A DNA stretch of 64,000 nucleotides from JAEZBP01 sp963832725 (lineage in GTDB: Bacteria; Myxococcota_A; Polyangia; Polyangiales; Sandaracinaceae): assembly GCA_963832725.1 (NCBI GenBank), contig CAWHVG010000003.1, forward strand, positions 1,674,001 through 1,738,000, read 5' to 3'. The notes beneath the pieces were generated by a model. The model was not told where the DNA came from. It did not search any database and was given only the letters and a program-made list of their open reading frames with translations. The position numbers were made by a program, and so were the translations under genes. Below, piece by piece: positions 54,459 to 63,762 of the stretch (positions are counted from its first letter, which is position 1; every line of letters starts with the position of its first letter).

Positions 54459-56270
54459 CTATCCGTCGGCCGCAGCCGCGCCACCATGTAGTGCCGTGGC
54501 ATCCAGAGCCCTCGCCAACTCACTCGCGAGAGGTGCTAGAAAACTCGAGTCGTGTTCTTGCAGCCATGCGACCAGCCACTGCCCATGAGCAATCTTCTCG
54601 TACACCATCGTGTGATCGGATAGCTCTTCGCAAAGCTGGTCGAGTAGCTTCGCCCCGTGGACCTTGGCGAGCCAGGCCTGCGAGTTGGGTTCATGCTCCG
54701 ATCCGTCAAGGGCGGGCTCCCGGCCATACCTTTCGATGATCGTAGCTACCTCCACTTCGTCGGGAGGCTCTCGGTGTACGTCATAGGCCGCGAAATAGTG
54801 ACGGAGCAAGGCTGCGATTGCTCCGGGATGCAAGAAATAGTTTTCAATCATCCGACGCTCCGTGAAGCAGATTCGATCGCGGGCGGCGGACTTCTCACGA
54901 AGTCTTTCGAGCCTGCCAGGGTCACGGTTCTCGCGGTCGAAAAAGTACGCCATGCCAGCAGGCGCGAGAGCGTTGTTAGACAGCTTCTCGTAGAGCTCGA
55001 TAGACTGTGAAATCCTCTTCTCTTCGAATGCACCCGTATCAGCCACGGCAACGATCCTGCGCCCGCGCAGTTTCTCGGCCAAGCTGTGCTCCGCAATCGC
55101 GGTCAGACACTGCTGCTCGGTCATGCCCTCAACCCAGAGGATGCCGTCGACTCCAAACACCGAGCTGAGCCGGACGCCGAGATCGAGCATTAGCTGGCGT
55201 TGTTCTCTCGCCGACGCCGGTGGGACCGTCGATGCCGTCGAGCGGCCCTCGCTGCGCTCAACTCTTACGACGGCGTCGGGCTTTGCGTCAGAGATTACTT
55301 CGGGCGAATGCGTTGCGATGACCACCTGGTGCTCGCGTTCGTTCATCTGCTCACGTAGGATTTCAATGGTCGCTCGTGCTGCGCCCGGATGAAGAAAGCT
55401 GCTGGGTTCGTCGATTAGGAACGTGCGTGGCCCCGTGCTGAACAAGAGGGCGCACAGCATGCTGACCACCTGGCCTACGCCCGTGCCGCACTGGTTCAAC
55501 GGTATCGACAGGTCGTCGCGATCGGTTTCGAGGGGAACAGGCCATACACGAATCTCTATCTGGCCGTTGTGGGCGAGTGCGGTGGTGCCATATATATCCG
55601 GGAAGACGCGCCGAAGTTGAGTGTTGAAGACGCTCTTCACGTGGTCCCGGCGAGTGAACTGGTCGTGGAGTACGTCTGGGAGGTTCCGGCAGTCCGGTTG
55701 AAGTCTTGGGCCCAAGCTGGGGGCCGCATTCATATGGCCGACGTTATACCGCTCGGATCCGAAGCGAAAGGCAATCTGCTCCGCGAACTGATTGCGGATG
55801 GTTGTCCCCAGTCCGTTGTTGATGCCGCTTTCCGGGCCGGCTGTGATGTGTGCGGGATCGGGTCGCCTGATGTTGATCCACTTCATAGTTGGGTTTTCGA
55901 AACCGTAGATGACGGGCTCGTACTCCAATGTCTGGATAACGACACGCTCACCCTCACCAAACATGGCCGCCAATCGCTCCACGTTCACCGTTGCAAACGA
56001 TCCACGCGCTGCGGCTGCACGGTCTAGATCCTGACCCGTGCACACAAGCTCGAACGCGACCCTCGTCGGCGGCGGCTCGTCCCCTCGTGAGGGGACCGTT
56101 CGCGGCGTTCGGTGGGGGGCGTTCGCTTGGCTGAGCGTCATCTGCTCCAGAAGCGCGCTCTTACCGGCGGAGTTTCGGCCAACGACGACCGTCATGCCTG
56201 GCGAGAGTTCCGCACGCCCCGAGTCCTCGAAGCTCTTATAGCTCCGAACCTCGATCGACCGCAGATGCAT
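54459..56270 (-). CDS. OLD-family ATPase/TOPRIM nuclease
   Basis: A 603-residue protein. Residues 1 to about 360 form an ABC-type ATPase: Walker A VVVGRNSAGKSALLEQM, signature-like NQCGTGVGQVVSML, Walker B TFLIDEPSSFLHPG and switch VIATHSPEVI. Residues about 390-510 form a TOPRIM domain (ILWVEGMTEQQCLTAI, VAVADTGAFEEKR, YFFDRENRD). This architecture is that of OLD/GajA-type nucleases, many of them anti-phage. The start is ATG 56270. Its GC content and codon use look clearly lower than the neighbours', a sign of transfer. No UvrD-like partner is adjacent. Confidence 0.85.
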   Translation of the reverse strand: MHLRSIEVRSYKSFEDSGRAELSPGMTVVVGRNSAGKSALLEQMTLSQANAPHRTPRTVPSRGDEPPPTRVAFELVCTGQDLDRAAAARGSFATVNVERLAAMFGEGERVVIQTLEYEPVIYGFENPTMKWINIRRPDPAHITAGPESGINNGLGTTIRNQFAEQIAFRFGSERYNVGHMNAAPSLGPRLQPDCRNLPDVLHDQFTRRDHVKSVFNTQLRRVFPDIYGTTALAHNGQIEIRVWPVPLETDRDDLSIPLNQCGTGVGQVVSMLCALLFSTGPRTFLIDEPSSFLHPGAARATIEILREQMNEREHQVVIATHSPEVISDAKPDAVVRVERSEGRSTASTVPPASAREQRQLMLDLGVRLSSVFGVDGILWVEGMTEQQCLTAIAEHSLAEKLRGRRIVAVADTGAFEEKRISQSIELYEKLSNNALAPAGMAYFFDRENRDPGRLERLREKSAARDRICFTERRMIENYFLHPGAIAALLRHYFAAYDVHREPPDEVEVATIIERYGREPALDGSEHEPNSQAWLAKVHGAKLLDQLCEELSDHTMVYEKIAHGQWLVAWLQEHDSSFLAPLASELARALDATALHGGAAAADG

Positions 56271-56426
56271 GCCGTCCAGGATACCGCAACTCACATGCGC
56301 TTGTTGCCAAATGCGCGCCGACGCGAGCATCGACGGTCCCATGCCCCTGTGAAGAGCTCCCGTTGAAGAGGCGGGATCGCGAGCGCGCCGGAACACGGTG
56401 TCCCCCGAAGATGCTGGTCGAACGGG

Positions 56427-56503
56427 CTACGCCGTCTCGTCCTCGCTCAGACCCAGCTCGTGGATCATCCGCTCGCGCATGACGAACTTCTGCATCTTCC
56501 CGG
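56427..56503 (-). pseudogene. 3' end of an acyl-CoA synthetase cut by an IS end
   Basis: Only the last 25 codons remain: PGKMQKFVMRERMIHELGLS, EDETA, stop. This is the conserved C-terminus of AMP-forming acyl-CoA synthetases, where the first Lys is the catalytic one. The coding sequence stops exactly at the repeated IS terminus (from about 56504). The rest of the gene is not in the window. Confidence 0.7.
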
Positions 56504-56505
56504 GC

Positions 56506-56962
56506 GGATAGGTGTTCCGACCGGGTGATGAGGTCAAGGCGAAGTGGAATCGGAGAGCCGAAGAGAGCCGGCGGGGCACTCATGCCCCCTCGGGAAACCT
56601 CGCGAGACCTCGTCACCCGCCGCTCGGAGCCATGAAACCCGGCGCATCCGGGTCGAGCGGACACAGCGGTGCCGTCGTCGGCGCGCGGACGAGCGCTGAC
56701 CGGGCTCAGTCGAACCGGAAGGCGAGCTGGCCAGGGGCGGGAGAGCGCCCCGGACCTCGGGCAGGGGGCGCCCGGGACCCCGCGGCTGCGGCATCCGGGT
56801 CGCTCGCGAGGATGCGCTCAATCGCTTCGGGCTCGGTGGCGATTTCCACCAGGCGCATCGTCCCCTGGCATCGTGGGCAGGTGAGGATGTCGACCGCGAA
56901 CACACGCTGGAGCAGCCACGGCCAGGGGTGGCGCGAGGGGGACGGTGGCGGCGGCGCCAGCG
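56506..56962 (-). mobile_element. IS91-family element copy B, terminal fragment
   Basis: It begins with the terminus GGATAGGTGTTCCGA (56506-56520) and is nearly identical to copies A and C for about 450 bases, covering the transposase C-terminus (VFAVDILTCPRCQGTMRLVE to QLAFRFD). It diverges abruptly after GGCGGCGCCAGCGGG at about 56962, so the 5' part of the element is lost. It is non-autonomous. Confidence 0.78.
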
Positions 56963-56998
56963 GGGCCGCCCGCTCGGACCACGTCGAACCACGCCGGT

Positions 56999-58558
56999 TC
57001 AACGGCGCGCGGTGTCGGTACCCATCGTTGCCGCGCGCGCGTCGATGCGCTCTGCCCAGCGTGCGCTCCGCGCCGCCCAGCCCGGAGCGTGCTCAGCCGA
57101 GAGGTTTTGGGCTCGGTGGATCGCGTCTCGGGCGCGGCCGACGTCGCCCTGCGCGAACGTCGCTCGGGCCAGCTCGTACCAGGCCCGGTACGAGGTCGGA
57201 TCGGCGTCGACCGCGCGCTCGGCGAGCACCGTCGCACGGTCGAGTTGGCCGTTGTGTCGGGAGATGCCTGCCAGCAACGACAGGTCCGTGGGCCCGAGGT
57301 CGTCACGGTGGAGCAGTCGCTCGACAATCCCCGACGCCAGGTCGTCGCGATGTTCGTACACGTGAAGCTGGAAGGCGCGGGCGTGCAAGAGCGCGGCGTC
57401 CTCGGGGGCGATCCGGAGCGCCTCGCCGACCGTCGCCGAGGCCTCCTCGCGAGACTGCCCCATCGCCCTCACCACGACCGCGCGGCTCGCGAGCGTCGGA
57501 TCGAGCCCCGCTGCGAGCTGGGCATGCGCGAGCGCCTGAGGGCCCCCGTCTTCGCCGTGGGCCTGGAGCCAGAGGTCCGCCAGGCGCGCGTGTGCTTCGG
57601 CCGGGGAGAGCGCGATCGCCTGCGCTGGCGCGGTCGGCCCGGGTGGCAAGCGGCGCTCCAGCACCTCGAAGCAATCGTTCGCGACGTACCGCCAGAACGG
57701 CGCGTCGAGATCGACCCCCGCGAACGACTGCTCGAACGCCATCCGCTCGTCCGTGGCGCCGGCGATCAGCGCCCCCAGGTAGCCGCGGAAGCGGGCACGC
57801 AGCCCGCGATCCGGGCCGAGCGCGAGCATGTGGGTGAGCATGCACGCGCTGGCGTAGTTCCCGCCTTGCTGCAGCCCGTAGCCCGGCGCGAGCGTGACGT
57901 CCGGAGGGTGGTAGAACTCCTCCCGGCTCATCGTCGTGAGCCGGCTCGGGGGCGGCGTCAGCGCCCGCGACATCACCGCGACGCTCTCGCCGTTCACCCA
58001 GCGCATCGAGGCGAGGTAGACGTCACCAATCCGTCGGTCGGGTGGGCCCACTACGACGCTTTGTCCCTGGACGCGGAGAACCTCGAAGACGGTGGCGAGC
58101 CCCTCGTTCAGCCACGGCGTAGCCTGGGGGAAGCACTCGTTCACGAAGCGGTGGGTCAGCTCGTGGGCGAAGACGGTCGCGGGTCGATAAGGGCTCAGCA
58201 GTCCTCGGACGACGATCCGGGACGGGAAGGCGATCAGACCGTCCTGGGCGTGCATGTAGGCACCGCTGGTCTGCGCCGAGAAGAGCTCGTTGTACTCCTC
58301 GGCCTGCGAGAGCATGACGACGTCGAGCGGCGTGTCGTGCTCGTGACCGCACGACCAGAACACGGTCTCGAGCCCGCGGTGCAGCTCCTCGAGGTGCTCG
58401 GCGGTCTGCACGGCGCGCTCGCGGCCCGCGTCGGTCTCGAGGTGGACGTGCGGCGTGCGCACGCTCCACCAGTTCTGTGCACGCGCTTGCAGCGACCGGG
58501 CGCAGCCCGAGACGGCGAGCAGCACGATGGCCACCGCCGCGAGATTTCGACCCCACAT
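56999..58558 (-). CDS. lipoprotein with gluzincin peptidase-like and TPR domains
   Basis: A 519-residue protein. The lipoprotein signal is AAVAIVLLAVSGC. Residues about 40-300 resemble MA-clan peptidases, with the zinc motif VFAHELTHRF and the third ligand in TPWLNEGLATVFE. The C-terminal half has tetratricopeptide-like repeats (ATVGEALRIAPEDAALLHAR, AVDADPTSYRAWYELARATF). ATG 58558 is chosen because the lipobox follows directly. The arrangement is common in myxobacterial envelope peptidases of unknown substrate. It starts 58 bases downstream of the PHP remnant's stop. Confidence 0.8.
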   Translation of the reverse strand: MWGRNLAAVAIVLLAVSGCARSLQARAQNWWSVRTPHVHLETDAGRERAVQTAEHLEELHRGLETVFWSCGHEHDTPLDVVMLSQAEEYNELFSAQTSGAYMHAQDGLIAFPSRIVVRGLLSPYRPATVFAHELTHRFVNECFPQATPWLNEGLATVFEVLRVQGQSVVVGPPDRRIGDVYLASMRWVNGESVAVMSRALTPPPSRLTTMSREEFYHPPDVTLAPGYGLQQGGNYASACMLTHMLALGPDRGLRARFRGYLGALIAGATDERMAFEQSFAGVDLDAPFWRYVANDCFEVLERRLPPGPTAPAQAIALSPAEAHARLADLWLQAHGEDGGPQALAHAQLAAGLDPTLASRAVVVRAMGQSREEASATVGEALRIAPEDAALLHARAFQLHVYEHRDDLASGIVERLLHRDDLGPTDLSLLAGISRHNGQLDRATVLAERAVDADPTSYRAWYELARATFAQGDVGRARDAIHRAQNLSAEHAPGWAARSARWAERIDARAATMGTDTARR

Positions 58559-58615
58559 GCGGCGAGCCTCGCGGATGGCGCACCGACGTCCACGAATCGA
58601 GAGCGCTCGAGCCAA

Positions 58616-59892
58616 TCAGCGGCGCAGGAAGATCGGGTTCGTCACGCCGAAGGGGATGCGCTGCGGGTGCACGGGCTCGAGCGCGGCGCTGCCGTAGGCG
58701 GCGAAGATCGCGTAGCTCTCGGCGCTCGACACATCGACCGTGATGTCCCGCTCGAAGCGGATGGTCGGCGTCAGGGGATCGGCGTCCTCGGGCAGGATGT
58801 CGATCGTCTGCACGGTCTCGCCGTCCACCACCACGTCGAGGTGCCCGACGTCGATCCAGCTCGCCGCTTGCACGCGGACGTGCACGGTGGCCTGCGGCCC
58901 GACGCCGCTCGCGTCGTCTCCCGGCCCCGCGTCGCCGACCGTCGCGTCGACGTAGATGCCGCCGCTGATGGTGGCGTGCCCGGCCGCCAGCGCGTCGCGC
59001 ACCGCGTCCGGCGTGAGCGCGCTCGGATCGTCGGTGCCGACCTCGAGGCAGGTCCGCGGGTAGCCGACCGGCGAGCCGGCGATGTGGTGGCTGTCCGACG
59101 AGCCCACCGCGAACACGCGCCGCCCGTGCGAGAGCAACGAGAGCCAGTCGCGGACCGTGCGATCGCGGTTGTGCAGCCAGTCGCTGTCGTTGAAGACCTC
59201 GACCAGCGTGAAGCGTTCGTCCCACGCGTCGGTGCGTGCGATGTCGCCGGTGAGCGGGTCGTAGCCGACGTAGTCGAAGTAGTTCGGGTCGCCGCGCGGG
59301 TGGTTGATGATGATCACCGGCTGCTCGGGCCGCATGCGGACGGTGTCGAAGACCTCCGGCGGCTCCATCGCGACGACCGGTTGGCTCGGATCGGCGACGC
59401 TCGGGTAGCGCTGCCAGCGCGGCGCCCCGGCGTTCACCTCGTCCGGCAGCGGCGTCAGCGGGACGACGCCCATGTGGCCCCAGGTCTGGAAGCTGGTCAT
59501 CTCAATCGACGAGACGCCGTAGAGCCAATCGGTCGAGCCGAGCTCCTCGATGATCGGCTGGAAGGAGCCGACGTACTCGTGGTCGGAGCGGACCGGGATC
59601 TCCAGGCCGTCGGCCGCCGCCGAGCGGACCTTCTGGTGGGCGTCGTCGCCGGAGTCGTTCGAGCGGTGCGTGTGGATGTGGAAGTCGCCGCAGAGCACGC
59701 CGGTGGTGTCGACGACGCGGGTCAGGCTGAAGCTCGCGTCGACCGTCTCGCCTTCGCCGACGGTGACGTCGCGGCTCTCGAGCTCGTACTCGTAGCCGCG
59801 CGAGACGATGACCCGCGAGGTGCCGGCCGGGACGCGCAGGGTGATCTCTCCGTCGGTCGGATACGCCACCTGGGTGCGCCCGCCGGTGATGT
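58616..59892 (-). pseudogene. CehA/McbA-type PHP metallohydrolase, 5' end cut by an IS end
   Basis: A PHP-fold protein: metal ligands in CGDFHIHTHRSNDSGDD, IPVRSDHEYVG, INHPRGDP and FAVGSSDSHHI. A C-terminal beta domain (residues about 330-430) is intact to the stop at 58616. Upstream, the reading frame passes into the IS terminus at 59895, just before TYPHITGGRTQVAYP; the signal peptide and start are lost. CehA/McbA-like enzymes hydrolyse esters or phosphoesters. Whether a fusion start within the IS allows expression is unknown. Confidence 0.75.
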
Positions 59893-59894
59893 GC

Positions 59895-61330
59895 GGATAA
59901 GTGTTCCGACTGGGTGATGAGGTCAAGATGGGGTCAAGGCGAAGTGGGCTCGGAGAGCCGAAGAGAGCCGGCGGGACACTCATGCCCCCTCGCGAAACCC
60001 CGCGAGCCCTCGTCCCCCGCCGCTCGGAGCCATGAAGCTCGGCGCATCCGGGTCGAGCGGACACAGCGGTGCCGTCGTCGGCGCGCGGACGAGCGCTGAC
60101 CGGGTTCAGTCGAACCGGAAGGCGAGCTGGCCAGGGGCGGGAGAGCGCCCCGGACCTCGGGCAGGGGGCGCCCGGGACCCCGCGGCTGCGGCATCCGGGT
60201 CGCTCGCGAGGATGCGCTCAATCGCTTCGTGCTCGGTGGCGATTTCCACCAGGCGCATCGTCCCCTGGCATCGTGGGCAGGTGAGGATGTCGACCGCGAA
60301 CACCCGCTGGAGCAGCCACGGCCAGGGGTGGCGCGAGGGGGACGGTGGCGGCGGCGCCAGCGGGCTTGGCTCGGAGTCGAAGAGGAGCACGAGCTGCGGC
60401 TCGGGCGCGGGCTTCGGGGCGGCCTTCGGGACGATGCTCGAGCGCGCCTTCGCGTTCGCGGCGAGCACGCCGTGATACCTCACCAGGTGAAAGCGCGGCG
60501 GCGGGATGAGGGCGCAAAGCCGGGCAAGGAAGTCGAGCGGCTCGAGCAGGATCGAGTAGGTCCCATCTTTCCACGGCGCCTCGAGCCGATGCGGACGCGG
60601 CCGTCTTCGTGCAGCGCGACGCGGTCCTGCGCGAGCGGCGGACGCGCCATGTAGCGCACCAGCCGCTCGATGCGCCGACGGTCCCGGCCGTCGATCGCCG
60701 GCCCCGCGTGGACATTCACGCCACCGACCTCGACGGCCAACGCATGGGGCTTGCTCGCGACGCCGACCGGGCCCGTGAGCTTGGCCGTGCGCTGGCCAGG
60801 CTGGGCCCCAAGCAGCTGCACGTCCGACGCCGACGCGCCGTAGCACGACGCCAGCACCGGCTGCTCGGCCACCAGCGGCTCCGCAACCTCCTCGATGCCT
60901 TCGAGCGAGCGGCCGTGCTTGGACAGAACCCGGCACAGGCCCTGGTAGGTCCACCGGGCGACGTCGTGGACGTCCTCGGGACTCGGCTCCCCCAACGCCT
61001 GAAAGGACGGCCGGCCCGCCGTGTCCTTCACGTACACGCCATCGAGCACCAGCGTGTGGAAGTGCGGATTGAGCCGCAACGCGCTGTCGCTCCGCGCGAT
61101 GTTGGTCACCGCGCCGAACTCCGCCTCCACCACGCTCTCCAGCCCGAGCTCCCGCTTCGCGCGGCCGTGCCGGGCCGACCCGGCGATCGACCGGAGCAGT
61201 GCGCGCGCCTCGCCGATGTTCGGTTCGACTCTCTCTACGAGGAGCTTCGGCGCGCGGGCGTCGACCGTGTCCGCCATCACCCAATCCGTCGCGGCCGGAC
61301 GCGTCGCTTCGCAAAACTGCGATTTCGACT
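59895..61330 (-). mobile_element. IS91-family element copy C, most complete copy
   Basis: It begins with GGATAAGTGTTCCGA (59895-59909), has an extra GATGGGGTCAAG repeat just inside, and runs through the transposase gene described below. The upper boundary, near 61330, is inferred from the end of transposase similarity. The zinc-finger N-terminus present in copy A is missing here, so no copy in the window is complete. Confidence 0.72.
60106..61280 (-). pseudogene. IS91-family transposase, N-terminally truncated and frameshifted
   Basis: The HUH motif of rolling-circle transposases is present (LRLNPHFHTLVLDGVYV), with the region upstream of the catalytic tyrosines (RIERLVRYMARPPLAQDRV). The frame shifts near 60580 by a missing base; the other frame continues APWKDGTYSILLEPLDFLAR, VRYHGVLAANAKARSSIVP and the zinc-knuckle-like TCPRCQGTM to a stop at 60106. 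The N-terminal zinc finger is missing. Confidence 0.75.
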
Positions 61331-61414
61331 CGCACTAGGGCTAGGTGCAGGTTCTCCCGACGAGTGCAAGATGGAAGCGGCCGTGAGAGGCCCTGTCCTC
61401 ACCCAGGAGCGACC

Positions 61415-62590
61415 ATGCTCGACGTGCGCAGCTCGATCCTCATCTCATTCCTCGGGACCTTGACCCTCGGTTGCGGGGATACCTCGGAGCCAATCGCCGA
61501 CGCCGGGCGAGACTCGAACGACGCCGGGCGAGACTCGAACGACGCCGGTGAACGAGAGGACGCCGGGCTCACGCCCGACGCCGCGAGCCCCTCCTTCACT
61601 GTCTGTGGTGAGTCAGACCCCGATCGTCTGTTCTTTCACGACTTCGAAACCGAGGAGGTCTTCGGCGACGACCCACATACGCGATTTCAGCTTCGCATCG
61701 GGGATCTCGGCGCCGACAACTTTGCCGTCATTCCAGGCGAGCAGATGGGCGCGCGGCCCGGACACGTCTTGCGGGGCAACATGTACGAATTCGTCGACGG
61801 CGTTCGCGGAGGCGATCGGGTGGCCAATCCGCTCGCAGCCGAATACGGAAAGACCGTCTGGGGAAACCGGGAGCCCGGAATCAGCGTCTCTCTCGAGGAA
61901 ATGGGAATCCCACAGTATCCGTCGGCGGACCCAGCCGAGCCGCCCGACGGCACGCCGGCAGAGGTCTACATCAGCGTCTACCTCTGGATGGACGACGACT
62001 TCACGTTCGACGGTCTGTGGGGGGATGGTATGGTACGCACACAGACCGTCAAGCTCTTCTATGCGTTCGGCCCCAACTCGACCGGGTGGGTGACCACCAC
62101 GAGCGGCGATGGTGGAGTCTTCTTCCACAACGTCAACGGACTGTGGGATGCTTTCGAAGACCTCTCGGACGGGTACTATCACTCGCCCAGCCAGACCGGA
62201 CATTGGCGTCACTGGGAGTTCTACATGCGGAGTGAGACGAGGCCGCTCTACTACGAGTACGGCTCATTCTCGACCCACCCCGAGAGGCTCGCCTCGGGCT
62301 GCCCGGACGTGACCGACTACACGATTCAGTTCCCCGTCATCGCCTCCGACCCGATGCGCTGCCTCTCCTCGAGCGAGGCGTTGGCCGAGAACAGCCAGGA
62401 TGGCGTGTACGTGGTGCGCGTCGACGGCGAAGTGGTGATGGACCATCGGTCACTCGCTTGGAACGCCCGGTTCAACCGCTTCAACTTCCCGGCGTGGCAT
62501 GGAGGCGACGGTCAACCCATCGCCAACGCGGGCTGGGCAATCGACGACTTCTGCGTCCGCAGCCACCCACCCGACGGGTTCATCCCGTGA
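61415..62590 (+). CDS. lipoprotein with a lectin/lyase-like fold
   Basis: A 391-residue lipoprotein (ISFLGTLTLGCGD). A duplicated NDAGRDS linker precedes a beta-rich domain (FFHDFETEEVFGDD, EVYISVYLWMDDDFTFDGLW, TGHWRHWEFYMRSE, VVRVDGEVVMDHRSLAWNA) resembling the jelly-roll of polysaccharide lyase-like or concanavalin-like proteins. No catalytic residues could be assigned. ATG 61415 is preceded by AGGAGC. It lies just beyond IS copy C. Confidence 0.7.
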   Translation: MLDVRSSILISFLGTLTLGCGDTSEPIADAGRDSNDAGRDSNDAGEREDAGLTPDAASPSFTVCGESDPDRLFFHDFETEEVFGDDPHTRFQLRIGDLGADNFAVIPGEQMGARPGHVLRGNMYEFVDGVRGGDRVANPLAAEYGKTVWGNREPGISVSLEEMGIPQYPSADPAEPPDGTPAEVYISVYLWMDDDFTFDGLWGDGMVRTQTVKLFYAFGPNSTGWVTTTSGDGGVFFHNVNGLWDAFEDLSDGYYHSPSQTGHWRHWEFYMRSETRPLYYEYGSFSTHPERLASGCPDVTDYTIQFPVIASDPMRCLSSSEALAENSQDGVYVVRVDGEVVMDHRSLAWNARFNRFNFPAWHGGDGQPIANAGWAIDDFCVRSHPPDGFIP

Positions 62591-62669
62591 CTCAGCTCAG
62601 CGAAGCCATGGAGCCGCCGAGCGCATCCGAAGGGCGCTCCGGCGAATGACTCGGTCACGAGCGAGGACC

Positions 62670-62814
62670 GAGGTCAATCTTCTCGCCCTCGATCGTCTCG
62701 TCCTCGCGCGCCTGGACCTGCGTCGCCGGGCGCCGTCCGGAACGCGACGCTCGTCAGCCGAGGTAAATCTTCTCGCCCTTGATCTTTGCGTCCTCGCGCG
62801 CCTGGACCTGCGTC
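62670..62814. repeat. 55-bp direct duplication of a gene 3' end
   Basis: Positions 62670-62724 and 62760-62814 are about 90% identical and lie 90 bases apart. Both encode, on the minus strand, the C-terminal QARED...GEK motif of the DUF3540 gene. The outer copy is beyond the stop codon, so it is a relic of a tandem duplication or of a second gene copy. Confidence 0.8.
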
Positions 62815-63536
62815 TGCTCGCCGAGGAGCGAGAGCGCCGTCCGCGCCACGAGTCGGAGCCGACCGGCTTTGGTATGGCTGAGCTCCTCGACCTCGGGATA
62901 GACCTCGCGGGCCCGCTCGACGACGCGACCGGCCGAGCGCTCGACCACCTCGGCGCACTCGCGGAGCGTGTGCACCGCCGTCCGCAGCGTCCCGGCCACG
63001 ACGTTCGCCTCCTTGGCCTGCAAATCGGCGCGCTCGGTGCGCGTCTCGAGGACGGTGGTGGCGAGCCGCGTCCAATCCTCGTCCAGCCTCAGCTCGCTGC
63101 CCTCCGAGCGGAGCGAGACCGCGCTCGTGCCCGCCAGCGCCCGCTCGCCCTCGATGCGAACCTCGCCGCCCGCCTCGAGCGCGATGTCGCCACCGGCGCG
63201 GAGCTCGAGGTCCTCGCCGACCGACACCACGCTCTTGCCTGCGCGATGCTCGAAGATCCAGACGCCCCTCTGCGTCCGAGAGCCGCCAGACCGCGCCTTC
63301 CTCGCCATGCTCGAGGACCGCCCGGCCCCCGTCGGGCGCCTCGAGCACCTCCGCGCCGGCGTCGCGCAGCGCCCGCACCACGCCGACGACGAAGAAGTCA
63401 CCCTCCGCGCTCGCCACCAAGACCTCGTCTCCGGCCCGCGGCCGGTAGCCCGAGGCGACCGCGAGGCGCGCCGAGACCGTGCCGAAGCGCCCGCTCTCGA
63501 CGTCGACGCGAGGCCCTCGCGCCGCCCTCACCGTGC
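62754..63536 (-). pseudogene. second DUF3540 gene, 5' end cut by an IS end and frameshifted
   Basis: A paralogue of the DUF3540 gene at 16990: RVDVESGRFGTVSARLAVAS, YRPRAGDEVLVASAEGDFFV, FEHRAGKSVVSVGEDLELRA and AKIKGEKIYLG. The first 30 or so codons are missing; similarity ends where the IS terminus starts (63537). The frame breaks near 63259, where one extra base stands next to GATC (CTGGATCTTC for CTGATCTTC). No other type VI genes accompany it inside the window. Confidence 0.75.
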
Positions 63537-63571
63537 GGATAGGTGTTCCGACCGGCGGATAGGTGTTCCGA
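63537..63571. repeat. two solo IS91-family termini in tandem
   Basis: GGATAGGTGTTCCGA occurs at 63537-63551 and again at 63557-63571, 20 bases apart, without any IS body beside either. They match the left ends of copies A, B and C. They probably mark former insertions or one-ended transposition events. Confidence 0.75.
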
Positions 63572-63597
63572 CTCGGCCTTCGCTGGCGCCGAGATGG

Positions 63598-63752
63598 GCT
63601 AGCGGGCCTCGTAGAGGCGACCGATGCCCCGCTCCTGCCCGAGCGGCTCCTCGATGCGGGAACGCTCGTCCTGGACGGGTCCACCGTCATGAGGACCGCC
63701 CTGATGGACGACCGAGGCGCGGCGGTGCGCCGGCATGCTCGGCCAATCCGGG
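63598..63752 (-). pseudogene. decayed duplicate of the Ser/Thr kinase 5' end
   Basis: On the minus strand this resembles the 5' end of the kinase at 47531, including its upstream non-coding DNA (GACGACCGAGGCGCGG, GCCAATCCGGGC) and an ATG at about 63690. A fragment reads SRIEEPLGQERGIGRLYEAR and then stops, matching the kinase glycine-loop region YRIEEPLGQGGIGRVYKAR. It carries indels and is non-functional. Confidence 0.65.
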
Positions 63753-63762
63753 CGAGCGCGCT

